Positions 53,724-64,000 of a DNA stretch of 64,000 nucleotides are shown piece by piece. A model generated the notes under the pieces. It searched no databases and was not told where the DNA came from. It saw only the letters and a program-made list of their open reading frames with translations. The stretch is from positions 18,278,485 to 18,342,484 of the forward strand of contig NC_134027.1 of NCBI RefSeq assembly GCF_964204645.1, written 5' to 3'. Every line of letters starts with the position of its first letter. Position 1 is the stretch's first letter. The translations under genes and the position numbers were made by a program. The DNA is from Tubulanus polymorphus (taxonomy: Eukaryota; Nemertea; Palaeonemertea; Tubulaniformes; Tubulanidae).

Positions 53724-55658
53724 TCTTATATAGGCCTTTATTATCGTTATAATAACGACTCCGAGGAACTTAAAACTGACCAAAATGATATAATGGATAT
53801 TGAGGTTAGCTTTTATAAAAAACTATACACTAGAGAAGTAACCAATCCCGTTACTCAAGACCGATTCTTACACAATTTACCACAAGTCCAAAACCCTGAG
53901 AAAATCGATGGACCAATCACGCTTGAAGAATTAACAAATTCGGTTAAATCGTTTAAGCTAGACAAGTCACCAGGTATTGATGGATTATCTAGCAATTTTT
54001 ATGTCCAATTTTGGCCAATTCTGAAATACGATTTCCACGAAGTCGTATGTGAATGTATTCGTTTAAATACAATTACAGAATCTATGAAAATTGGCGTAAT
54101 CACTCTCATGCACAAAAGAGGGGAAAGAACACGCTTAGGAAATTGGAGACCGATTACTTTACTTTGTACAGACTATAAGATTATAACTAAAACTACATCA
54201 AATAGGTTAATTACTGTTTTGACAGATATTGTTGATCCTGACCAAACATGTCATGTTAAAGGTAGACGGATCCATGACAATTGTCACATAATCCGTGACC
54301 TAATCCAGTATACCAACGATGAAAATATTGAGGCCTTTCTATAAGCGATCGATCAGATGAAGGCATTTGATCGAGTAGATTGGTCATTTATATTCAAATC
54401 CCTGAAATCGTTTGGCTTCGGTGAACATATAATCAAATATATTGAAATGTGTTATTCTGATCCCAAATCTTTGATTAAAAGTAATGGTTTCCTTACAAAT
54501 CCATTCTCTCTTGAACGAGGAGTAAGACAAGGGTGCCCAATGAGTGCGCTTCTCTATATTATTGTAGCTGAAACCTCAGCTATTAGAATAAGGCGCGATC
54601 CAGAAATTGAGGGTATTACCTTGCCAAACGGGGAAGTGTGTAAAATGAAACAATATGCTGATGATACAACCTTAACCTTTACAAGTATTGAATCAATCAA
54701 GAAACTTTTCCATGTTCTAACGGAATTTGAGCAATCTTCTGGAGCCAAAATAAGCAAAGAAAAGACGGAAGGTTTATGGATTGGTGCCTCCAAGAATAGA
54801 ACGGATAAACCCCTAAAGCTAAATTGCACAAACAGACACAAAGGCAAACGCGTAGTTATTAATTCGTTCATTTTACCTGTCTTATCGTATGTCTCAGAAA
54901 TTTATCCTATACCCAATATTTATGTCGAAGGTATTCAGAAAAAAATTAACGATTTTCTTTGGTCTTATGGTAAACATCATGTAAGAGCGGAGATAATCTA
55001 TCAACTTTTAAGCAGCGGTGGATTAGCAATTAATAATATTAGTTGTAGAATAATGGCCCAAAGGGAAATATATGACATCATAGTCCATGCGAAATTCGGC
55101 CACATAAAACCAATTAGTCAAAATAAAATCCAAACAATTCCAAACAAACATAACATAAATTGGGCTCAAATATGGGGAGACATTTATCATCCAATAACTG
55201 AGAATAAACTCGGGGATGTGCAATGGAGGTTTCTACACGATACCTTAGCTACAGCAACTAAACTCGTGACATGGCAAGTTTCTAACGACCCCACCTGTAC
55301 AATATGCGGCCGTGCAGCCACTAATACGCATGTCATAATTGAATGTCCGGCAGCCGTAAAACTTTTTACTAGATTTCAAACGATAGAAGCCAAGGTAGCA
55401 GAACAACCAGTCCTCTTAACTAAACGTACAATTTGTTTTGGTTTTCCTAAACAAGCAATCATAAATCCACTCAGTATATGTAACTATTTGATAACTGTCT
55501 TGAAATGGACACTGTATAAGAATCATCGCAAGGCATGCGCAGGAGAAACTGAACTAGATATGAAAAATTATGCTCGTAATTTTATAGCCAAACGATTGAA
55601 ACAGGAGGTTACGGCTAGAAAAAATATCAATGTTTGGACTCAAAATTAAACACTGATC

Positions 55659-56207
55659 TATGGTGGCTGATTCGGGCCATACTAAAAGATTTTTCTGTAC
55701 GGCTAAAGCACCGATAAAAAATTTTTCACATTGGCCCGTTTTTCGGTTTTCTCGCGCGAGAATTCAAAAAGTTTGGTATTCTCGCGCGAGAAAACAAAAC
55801 TTTTGGTTTTCTCGCGCAAGAATTCAAAAATGTTTTGAATTCAAAATGTTTTGAATTCTCGCGCGAGAATTCAGAACATTTTGGTTTCCTCGTGCGAGAA
55901 AACTAAACATTTAGGTTTGAAAAATTTTTCTGACTGGCAATAAGCTGGATAAAAATTTTTTACAATGGCCCATTTTTTTGTTTTCCTGCGCGAGAATTCA
56001 AAACTTTTGGTTTTCTCGCTCGAGAAAACCCTAAAGTTTTGAATTCTTGCGCGAGAAAACCAAAATGTTTTGTTTTCTCGCGCGAGAAAACAAAAAGTTT
56101 TGAATTCTCGCGCGAGAAAACCAAAAAAGGGCCACTGTGAAAATTTTTTTATCGTTGCTCTAGCCGTACAGAAAATTTTTTTATCATGGCCCGAAACAGC
56201 CACCATA
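55659..56207. mobile_element. MITE with an array of TCTCGCGCGAGA palindromes
   Basis: Inverted ends TATGGTGGCTG...CAGCCACCATA with longer inner similarity (TCGGGCCAT, CTGTACGGCTA) and a perfect 6-bp duplication CTGATC (55653-55658 and 56208-56213). Inside are about ten TTCTCGCGCGAGAA-type palindromes alternating with AATTCAAAA and AACCAAAA words. It splits the last codons of LINE B ORF2. The 6-bp duplication with TAT ends might suggest IS3EU-type elements, but the superfamily is not assigned. Confidence 0.75.
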
Positions 56208-56725
56208 CTGATCAGATGCAACGGAAATAATTACTTTATAAATGAAATAGCACTCAGTACGATTAATGATATTTTGTAAGGTCAGAAAAGAGCGTTTAGG
56301 TTTCTGTAAATATCAATTAATCGTTTTATACATACTATACATGTAACTGTGAATGATGACTTGATATTTCTATACTATAAAAAAAAGTATTTCTATATTG
56401 TAAATATAAAGAATAATTTGTGTCAATGCGGATAATGTGTAGGTATTGGAAAGAGTTAGATGATGCATGTATGATGTGTAGTGAAATGTTCCTGTTAATG
56501 CAGTTTGAATTGTCTTATACATATACGACTGTTACTAACCAGTGTTAATGAATAACGTTTACATCGAATTGAAAAGAATTAAATATACATGTATGATTAC
56601 TTGGAATATGATGTAAATACCTCCCGTCCCCCACCTGACTCCAGTGGGTGTGATATAGCTGTTATGGAGCTTTCCTTTTGTAAAATAAAGTTTATATATA
56701 AAAAAGAAGAAAAAAAGACATATCG

Positions 56726-59029
56726 TGTGGGGAGGATGGGCATTGTGATCGCATTTCATAAGTCTGTGGTAAGACCCCTTGGCCCATGGGCAATTATTGT
56801 TTTGAATGAAATAAACTTATGAATCGATTTTCATTTAAGTTGTTATCTTTGATAGTGATAGACATTGGTCATATAACCGGCCATATTTCACTCTAAACTT
56901 AAAGCAAAACAAATCGATCTGACGTATTTGTTCCTGCCTACCACTGTCCGAGGCGTCAAGTCTCACCGTAGTGCCTAGGGCAGTTGTTAAAGCAAACAGA
57001 TGCATAATTTAAAGAGTAGTAGAATGAACAATGTAATATGTTTTCATCGATATAAAAAAAACCGTACCTCGAGAGCACAGGACCTTTGGTCCTCTAGTTA
57101 TGGCTTAATCACTGACAGTCAATAGTTAGTCGGCTATAGAAACACTAACCCAATAAAATTCCGTTACCCGTTCGTCAAAAGCCGATAACTCGCACGTTGA
57201 TTCGAAACGATTATACGATCTTAAAGCATCTTAAGCTAGGGGCACACGTCTGTCGAGCGTATTTTTCCGCCCGATCGCGACAGTGAATTCGCCGACGAAT
57301 TTATACGCCCGATAGGAGCGGGCACACGTAGCGATGAAACCGAAATTCGGCCAGCGACCGCCGCTTAGTGTGAGAGAGTTAACAAATCAAATTATTATCA
57401 ATAATGCATCCTATTGATTGATAGAAATGGTTCGCTCGGCGGAATTCATCGAGTGCGGTCAGGCGGGCGAATTTGTAGGCGATCCGATGGGCGGCGTAAA
57501 AAATCGGCCAAAAATATCAAACATGTTTAATCGCCCGCCGACAAAATCGCTTAACCACGGAATCAGTAATGTTTTTTTACAGTCCATGGCTGAAATGGCG
57601 CTATTGAATAAACCAATGAGGAATATTGCCTCCAATTATTACGACGAAAGTAAAGGAATGAATTCCGAACGGAATCAATTCAGGTTTTGGTCTTATGTAG
57701 TCTTTCATTGAGTTGATATTTCACAAGGCTATGTGATATTAATGTAATTCATGTTATTGTTATTTTTCTTCATTCACAATCTTATACTTTGGATTTATGA
57801 TGAATAAATTGAAATAGAAATTGTAATTAGGAAAAATTTGATCCAATAATTTTATAAGTATTTTACAACTTTTAATTAATAGACCTCATGGTTTGATTCT
57901 CAGACCATTGAGAATTATGGTATCAACTTCAACTCAATTTGATTACGATCGGCTTTTCGTAGAATCTCCAAGGTCACAATTTTAGTAATTTGACCTTGGG
58001 AGGTTTCAACCTCCCAAATCCATTTTCCAAAATATCGGTCACATTTGTCTGCGTCAATGAAAGTAGACTGCATGTCAGTTTCTATTGTGCGCCTGCCGCG
58101 TTATGGGCACGAGCAGCTCAAGAAATCTTAATTGAAAGTCAAGATTAGAGGCGAATATTGAGCTCAATTGCCCGCACAAAGTCATAATTTCATAAACTGG
58201 TCCGCAAATAAAGTGTTTTGTGGTATAGATGACATTTTTGTATTGATTCATACTTGAAATAAATCATCCCAGAATTGGTACCGTACTATTTTTTTGATAC
58301 AAACTGAGAAAGTATCTAAACATTTAGGAATGCGCTCAGCTTGTAGCAGTTGGAAATAAATATTTCCATTTGTAGTTTAAAGAATTCAACGAGGTCGGGT
58401 ACATTCTATTTGTTCGGGTTTCTTACTCTCGGCTACATCTCCGGGACTCATTTGCACAGTTCTGAGTTGAATTTGACTTGAATTTGAGTTAAAACATTGA
58501 AAATGAACTAACTTCAACTCGGAGTTAACTCACGACTGTGGAATCGCGTCATGGCCTTGGATCCGTAATCTTTCATAAGAATTAATGGACACAATGTGAA
58601 GCAAAGTTGTACAGTTTAATCTAATGCTGCGTTTTCAGTTTCAGAGCCATACGGTTTCATGGCGCTTTTCATAACAAATCACGCATTACAGCCCACAACA
58701 GCCGAAGTATATTACACATTTGAGGTGGCTTTGAATTTAAAAGTGGCTCGGACTAACATGCCACGACCGCATATCAAATTTCATGACTATTCGTTTTTCG
58801 GTATCACTCGCCACCAGTTTTTCATTTTGCACGAAAAAATATACATTTGGCTAACATTTAGACTTTTTAGAATGGGTCTGAATGGTAAATTGATATTCAA
58901 ATTCCGAGATCTACACCAAATGTCATGTCCCTACGATTTCACATCCTTACGATTTTCAGTAGGGCCACTAGGTCTCACTTGTGTCACTAGGTGTCTCTGA
59001 CTTTATGTTACACATTTTCCTCTATTAAT
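56726..59029. other. Intron 1 remainder, no gene seen
   Basis: Contains a GGGGCACACG/CGGGCACACG motif patch at 57238-57340 that may be a decayed DNA-element end, and short open frames (57418-57711, 58659-59000) without splice or motif support. Confidence 0.3.
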
Positions 59030-59541
59030 CAAATTAACAAACACGCAATTGGCGGCCATCTTAGTGTCATCAGTACTCATTCGTACTAGGTGGAAAATGT
59101 ATTTTGAGAAAAATATCTAGTTTCTTTTATCGTAAAGTAGGGATTGACCCTGTCATTTATTTGATTGGTAGATTTCGTTTGATTTGGTGTCCCTAAGAAT
59201 CCCACCCCCTCGCCTGGAATTGGGTTCATTCACCCGATGCTTTGTTCTTGCCACCTGGGGGAGTATGATCTTGAATAATTTTCAAATTTTTTAAAATTTG
59301 AAAAATTGTGGCTTATAACATTTTCTATGATTGCGGTGAGTTTCAAGGTTATAGGGGTTTGTATATGGTCAGCAGGGATAGGTAGAATAACTTAGTATTT
59401 CTATGATTATGGTAAGTTTCAAGGTCAATGATTTCAGTATATCAGTATATGGTGACCAGGGGGTGTTGAATATTGAATGGTTACATTATCGAGCATTTGA
59501 AACCACATCCCAAAGTGGGCATAGTGTCCCTAGACCCCTAG
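59030..59541 (-). mobile_element. Helitron-like element, copy 3 (5-prime part, reversed)
   Basis: On the minus strand it starts CTAGGGGTCTAGGGACAC at 59541 and follows copy 1 through the tandem-unit block (CACCCCCTGGTCACCATATA) to the ATGAGTACTGATGACAC region. It lacks the 3-prime hairpin end. About 120 bp in the middle are not shared with copy 1. Confidence 0.5.
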
Positions 59542-59748
59542 TTTTCATTTCAATAGTTCCATTTGAATTTCAATATTACCAGTTCGATTTGCATATTAGG
59601 CTTGAAGAAAATCCGTTATCACTGCATTGCTGTTATATTTGCTATTTGTTCCCGTGTATTGGCCGTGCATAACCCTTATTATCATGTGTTATATATCATG
59701 TCACTAATGAATGATAGTCTATGAAATAATTTTTGTTTTCTCTTATAG

Positions 59749-59939
59749 CAAGATTTATCGAGAAAATTTGGTGATTTCTACAAAATAACGATTCTTGGTG
59801 AATCTCAAGTGATTATTTCTGATCCAGATTTAATCGAGGATATTTTTCGAAAAGAAATTAAAACTCCAAAGCGACCGAGTAATCCGTCCTGGGACGATTA
59901 TAGATTCGATAATAACCAAGAACATGGCTTGTTGACAAG
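59749..59939 (+). CDS. Mitochondrial-clan cytochrome P450, exon 2
   Basis: Entered in phase 0 after TTTTCTCTTATAG and left in phase 2 at AG/GTAAAG. It encodes the P450 N-terminal beta-sheet region: LSRKFGDFYKITILGES, VIISDPDLIEDIFRKEI, RPSNPSWDDYR and EHGLLT. The residues align as the stretch between the proline hinge and helix C in mitochondrial P450s. Phases match exons 1 and 3. Confidence 0.85.
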
Positions 59940-60556
59940 GTAAAGTTATATTTTCGGGAAAATGAGCCTAATTACGTTTGGTGAAAATATGATGATTACA
60001 TGTATAACGATTTTCAATAAGTTTTTTTGGTTTACCTTTGTTAGCGATATTGAAGTTGGCATTGAGCCAATTATGAAAAATCACGGTACGTTTGTGAGCA
60101 TTTGTTTCATTGGTTCTCGGCTTAAACGACGTATAATCGATGCGATCAAAGACATAGCGAACCTTCGTCGATGACATGGTCAATTTTGTTAAAATTTTAC
60201 GAAAAACTGTTTTTGGTGGGAAAATTCTTAGCTCTTGCGTATAAAATTGCATTGACCTCGATTGGGGGCGTTTTCTCTTCGAGCGAATGTGATTGGCTCT
60301 TTTTGGGATATACGGGGAATGCCGGCGCTACTAAAATAATTATGGGAAAGCCAAAATGGCGAACGTTTCTTTCGACTAGGTGCCGTACGCTCGCGCATTC
60401 AAATTGCTCAGCTGGTGGGAATATAATTATTTCAATCCGCCATAGGTATTGTTTCATTTTAACACCCGGTGATTGTTTTCATTGACAGTACGTGTAAGCG
60501 AACATTCACACGGCCTCCACGTGCACGCTGAGTGCTAATCATTAGACTGTTGCACA

Positions 60557-61637
60557 CACAGGGGCTCGTATCAGAGTTATAGGTAATGTAAAAACGATAA
60601 TCTGTTAATCCAATGTATATAGTATATATAAAATAACAAGGGGGCTAACGACGTTCACAAACAACTCAACTTCGGTCGCTTACTATCTCGTTATTTCTCA
60701 TCCGATTTTGATTATCCAGGCATGATATGAAAGCTAATAGCTTTCTGCTTCTAACGAAACTAATCCCGTTAATTTCCAATGAATAGTTCGTGTCTTTGAA
60801 CACGAAATTACAGCCGAAATCGCTTGGCCGAAAATGCTATGACGCCGGTTTTTGCCGATTTCGATCGCGAATTTTCCGATTTTACGTCAATTCACGAACT
60901 CCATGCGCGATCTCAAAATGGCGACTCATCTCCCACAATGCTTGGCGCAATGCCGAACCGAAATGAATTTTATTTCCAATTTATTTTCTGTGTATATTTA
61001 CATGAAATTCAGAATATATTATAAAACTGATCGTGTTTATTCTAGCTTAAATAAGATAAAACATTATTTGATTGAATTGTTACGAAATGAAATTCACTGC
61101 GGACCTGTTGCTAGTTCAAGTTCAAGGTCGCCATCTTGAGATCGCGTGTCGCGTGCGTGAATTGACGTAAAATCGGAAAATTCGCGTTTTCAAAGTTGGA
61201 AGATCGTATGGAATAACGAAACAACCGCAATATTTAGAAAATATAGAATGTTTTGCGCATTTGAAGCCCTCGATCATCAAAATCGGTGAAGGGTTTCGTG
61301 TCGAACTCAACGTTTTAAATTTCGAAATCGGCAAAAACCGGCGTCAGCATTTTCGGTCCAGGTGATTTCGGCCCTAATTTCGCGTTCAAAGACATATAAT
61401 TCACGAACTATTCATCGGAAGTTAACGGGATTAGTTTCGTTAGAAGCAGGAAGCTATTAGCTTTCATATCATGCCTGGATTATCAAAATCGGATGAGAAA
61501 TAACGAAATAGTAAGCGACTGAAGTTGAGTAGTTTGTGAGCGTCGTTAGCCCCCTTGTTATTTTATATATACTATATACATTGGATTAACAGATTATCGT
61601 TTTTACATTACCTACAACTCTGATACGAGCCCCTGTG
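60557..61637. mobile_element. Foldback hAT-like element in P450 intron 2
   Basis: Ends CACAGGGGCTCG...CGAGCCCCTGTG with a perfect 8-bp duplication GTTGCACA (60549-60556 and 61638-61645). The inverted arms are about 310 bases and differ at only a few positions; a further shared block around GATTTTACGTCAATTCACG is offset. 8-bp duplications with CA-GGGG ends fit hAT elements. No transposase frame; it is non-autonomous. Confidence 0.85.
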
Positions 61638-61689
61638 GTTGCACACACACGCTCGTACTACTACTTTATACACTACTATATATAGTGAT

Positions 61690-63300
61690 ACTGTATTAAC
61701 TGTAGAATAGAATGGAATATGTTTTATTGCCCGACAAAATACAATTGCTTAGAGCACAAAAACAAAATCAAAACTTATAACAATTACTATAATTAATGCG
61801 GTTCACAATTAACAGGTAATTAACATCATACATAGACGCACATACACATACAGATACAAAATCAAAAACCTACAACAACATATACAAAAATGGTCAAGAG
61901 AAATTTAGAAGCAGTTTTGATAAATTTGGTGAGTTGATTAAGCTGTTTCCCTTTAGTTTTCATTAGTTGGGTAAATTTGTAAACGCTTGGTCTAGTTCTG
62001 AAAAATGGTTTTAAACATTTAGTGCGGATGTTTCGGAAAAAAGGGCATTTATTGACGTGATGAAATTCGTCCCCAACATCTTCAGTGTCACAGAGTCTAC
62101 AAATTCTTTCCTCCCTGGGGGTTCGAATGTATCTTCCGGTTTCTATGGGTAATTTGTGGTTGGAGCAACGGAAGCGGCAGAAAATTATTCTTAGGTCCGA
62201 TGGTAATGTGTTGAGGTATTCTTCAAAGCCCCATTCACTTTTGAAATGTTTATAATATATAGCTGTGTTAGAGTTGTTTAGGGATTCGTGCCAAAGTTGG
62301 GTAAACTGATCTGTTAAGCGTTGCTGTACGGTGGAAGCAAAAATATTTAAATTTGGGGTATTCTGTGTATACCTTATTTCGCTCAACCCATTGGTTTCTA
62401 GAACATTTCTTATGAAGTCAAGCCATTTACTAGTGTTCCTGTCGCTTAAAAAGTGACGGTACAGGGTTTTATACACATACGATGATAATTTGTTAGTATT
62501 CAACAGGTAACTCCAGAAATTAAGCATTCTGCTCTTAATGGTAATTGAAAGAGGGAATCGTCCTAGTTCACCATAAACAAAAAAAAAACTCGGTGTTGAT
62601 CTTTTTAATTTTAACAGGTACTTGAAAAAGGTTAATTGGACTCTCTCTAGCCGGTTCAAAATTAGAAAACCCCAGATTTCACAGCCAAAAGTTAAGACGG
62701 GAACCACCATACTGCCAAAGAATTGCATTGCTAGATCTATTCCTAGTGAATATTCCTGAACCTTTTTCAATACGAAAAACATGGCTGCTCTTGCATTGGT
62801 TTCTATTGAATCTATACATAAAGATAAACTTCCATTGTAACGGAAAAATATACCTAAGTATTTAAAACAATCTACCAGTTCTATTTTGTTACCGTCTATG
62901 TAAAACTCGGGGGGTTACGACGCTTTCTTTTCTGAAAGTTTCTTAAGTTTTTTCCAAATTGATTTCTAGTCTCCAAAGTTGGCAGTAGTCAAATAGCACG
63001 TCCATTTCATATTGTAAACTATCTGGGCTTTCTGCTAGAAGCACAGCATCATCGGCATAAAATAACACAAAAAGTTTAAACCAGAAATCTAAGTTTTCGT
63101 GACCATGAAAGAAATTAATGCCATCACATCGATTTTCCGATAGGTATGATTCCATATCGTTCAATAGATTGAGAAAAGGATTGAGGAAATGTTTTCACCT
63201 TGCCGCAATCCTTTAAAACTCTGAAAATAATCTGACCGTATTCCATCTACACGAACAAACCACTTGGCATTTTGATCATCCCTGTTACGTTTTTAGGCTG
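61690..63300 (-). mobile_element. LINE D, 5-prime truncated, minus strand
   Basis: Reading leftward: a broken GLRQG-type RT block (about 63200), YADDAVLLAESPDSL (about 63055), a long open C-terminal frame, a 3-prime UTR and an end with ATTCTATTCT-type repeats near 61700. It belongs to a different LINE lineage from A, B and C. It lies in P450 intron 2 opposite to the gene. Confidence 0.75.
61862..62782 (-). pseudogene. LINE D C-terminal RT/zinc-knuckle frame
   Basis: 306 open codons: the RT thumb (VVPVLTFGCEIWGF, LERVQLTFFKYLL), a helical linker, and a terminal CX2C...H...C knuckle in CRLCDTEDVGDEFHHVNKC. Upstream RT codons continue in another frame at 62943-63164, with a frameshift near 62905. 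The catalytic YADD is kept but the 5-prime half of the RT and the endonuclease are absent. Confidence 0.75.
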
Positions 63301-63727
63301 ATCCCATGAGGGTAACCTCTTCATTATCCACTATTGTCTAGTCAACGGACTGAGTTTAGATTATCGAATTAAATCAGTCAACTCGTAGAATGAAACTATG
63401 GCTGTTAGAGTAATTATTCATCCATTCAGTGATCATATTCTACATGTAATTGAAGGAAGTACTGTCGTCTAGAGGTGACGAGGTCTTACCATATTATCAA
63501 AATTGTGAAATCACCCTCAAATAATACATACCGTGAATGATTCGGTCCACAAAATTTCAAATTGATTATAAGTGAAATTAAAAGCAGTTGTTGTCCTTTA
63601 AATAGCACCCACAGAAAACTAAAACTGGATAAGTTTAAATCGGGTCATAGCCAACATGGCCTATGCCATGTTTTCCTCGCTGAAATAAATTTTTGAAAAT
63701 AAGTAAAATCTATTTTTATATTGACAG

Positions 63728-63942
63728 CTTTGCCGAGGAATGGCAGAAAAATCGCAGTGCGCTAAATAAACAAATGCTACGTCCAAAAAATGTGAATCAA
63801 TATTGTGAAGAGCTGAGTGGGATAGTGAGTGACTTGATAACTAGATTTGAGTTGATTGCAGAACCTCTGGGTGAAAAAGCAGGAGCTGAAGGAGTGTTTA
63901 TACATAATCTATCTAATGAACTTTACAAGTGGTCTTTAGAAT
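63728..63942 (+). CDS. Mitochondrial-clan cytochrome P450, exon 3
   Basis: Entered in phase 2 after TTTATATTGACAG, left in phase 1 at a GTATGT donor. It encodes helix C (EEWQKNRSALNKQMLRP, with the WxxxR heme-propionate pair as W and R), NVNQYCEELSGIVSDLI, and a helix with LSNELYKWSLEC. The RSALNKQMLRP form is characteristic of the mitochondrial clan. The heme-binding cysteine and the rest of the gene lie beyond the window. No stops or shifts are seen, so the gene is probably functional. Confidence 0.85.
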
Positions 63943-64000
63943 GTATGTAATTGCATGTTATACTGTATGTACTACGTCCGTGTCGATTAATCTTCTTCTC

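Larger units (their letters stand above)
47281..56279 (+). pseudogene. LINE B ORF2, split by four insertions
   Basis: The start codon is apparently GTG (GTGGCTAATGATGG), where ATG would be expected. The first endonuclease motifs LNCNGL and LQETHIR are before LINE C; INIYAPS and VGGDFNC come after it; HSDHKLV follows the palindrome-rich insert. RT motifs SPGIDGLSSNF, AIDQMKAFDRVDW, ERGVRQGCPMSALLY and YADD (about 54655) are intact, as is the knuckle CTICGRAATNTHVIIEC. The frame ends with TAA at 56277. It has lost the RT-thumb segment between about 54835 and 55065 that LINE A retains. Confidence 0.75.
45880..56716 (+). mobile_element. LINE B, L1/Tx1-like, with nested insertions
   Basis: Same family as LINE A. 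Its own segments are 45880-about 47410, about 51830-52104, 52244-about 52404, about 53140-55658 and 56214-56716. Between them lie LINE C, a 139-bp insert, a palindrome-rich element and a MITE. It ends with CCCACCTGACTCCAGTGGG and an A-rich tail. GACATATCG flanks both ends, a likely target duplication. ORF2 also has deletions relative to LINE A near 54835 and 55065, and a TAA at 54342. Confidence 0.8.

Noticed and set aside
56726-56780. U1-like sequence downstream of LINE B
   Set aside because: GGGGAG and TGATC words give a faint resemblance to U1 but spacing and flanks do not hold; chance is likelier.
57418-57711. 97-codon intronic frame
   Set aside because: It sits in GC-skewed repeat-like sequence with no homologue or splice support.

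Overview
This is a repeat-dense stretch of an animal nuclear genome, most likely a marine lophotrochozoan such as a mollusc. The host signal comes from spliced genes with GT-AG introns: three exons of a mitochondrial-clan cytochrome P450 (39067-39270, 59749-59939, 63728-63942), a compact three-exon unrecognised gene on the minus strand (9946-10767), and one or two weaker exon candidates. The taxon call is an inference from the P450 type and the repeat style; no sequence here fixes the species.

The left half (1-32.9 kb) is dominated by broken copies of one Polinton/Maverick-type virus-like transposon family. Copy I (1-7199, left end outside the window) holds a rightward block (small membrane proteins, capsid remnant, zinc-finger protein) that converges on a leftward block (packaging ATPase, DDE integrase with chromodomain, two membrane proteins, HNH endonuclease, small zinc-finger protein) and ends in a palindrome. 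Copy II (11130-11745) and copy IV (about 32047-32868) are terminal fragments. Copy III (14866-30660) appears to be one element cut into three by two younger insertions (about 17280-21825 and 24795-28815); it carries the double-jelly-roll major capsid gene and several structural-type genes of unknown function. Nearly every gene is broken, so these are fossils. No DNA polymerase B is visible. Three element ends carry a long hairpin palindrome whose apical stem differs between copies while staying paired, and many genes start at a shared T-run/TAAATAAATG signal.

Other left-half material includes a solo LTR in the integrase gene, a 31-bp minisatellite (17.6-20.7 kb) split by a Helitron-like element, two copies of a tRNA-like SINE with tandem arrays, a dispersed repeat with a 3-prime hairpin tail, and three TATA-box core promoters of unknown ownership.

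Region 33-39 kb contains exon-like tandem repeats, a possible transporter fragment, and a kilobase-scale inverted duplication with a coding exon in one arm.

From 39 kb to the end the window lies within the P450 gene. Its first intron (20.5 kb) is a nest of transposons: L1/Tx1-like LINE A (40.26-45.87 kb), then LINE B (45.88-56.72 kb), whose 5-prime end begins with U1 snRNA-like sequence. LINE B is itself interrupted by CR1-like LINE C (which contains a Mutator-like MITE), a 139-bp insert, an element full of AGACCGGTCT palindromes and a MITE full of TCTCGCGCGAGA palindromes. The second intron holds a 1.08-kb foldback hAT-like element with a perfect 8-bp target duplication and a 5-prime-truncated LINE on the minus strand.
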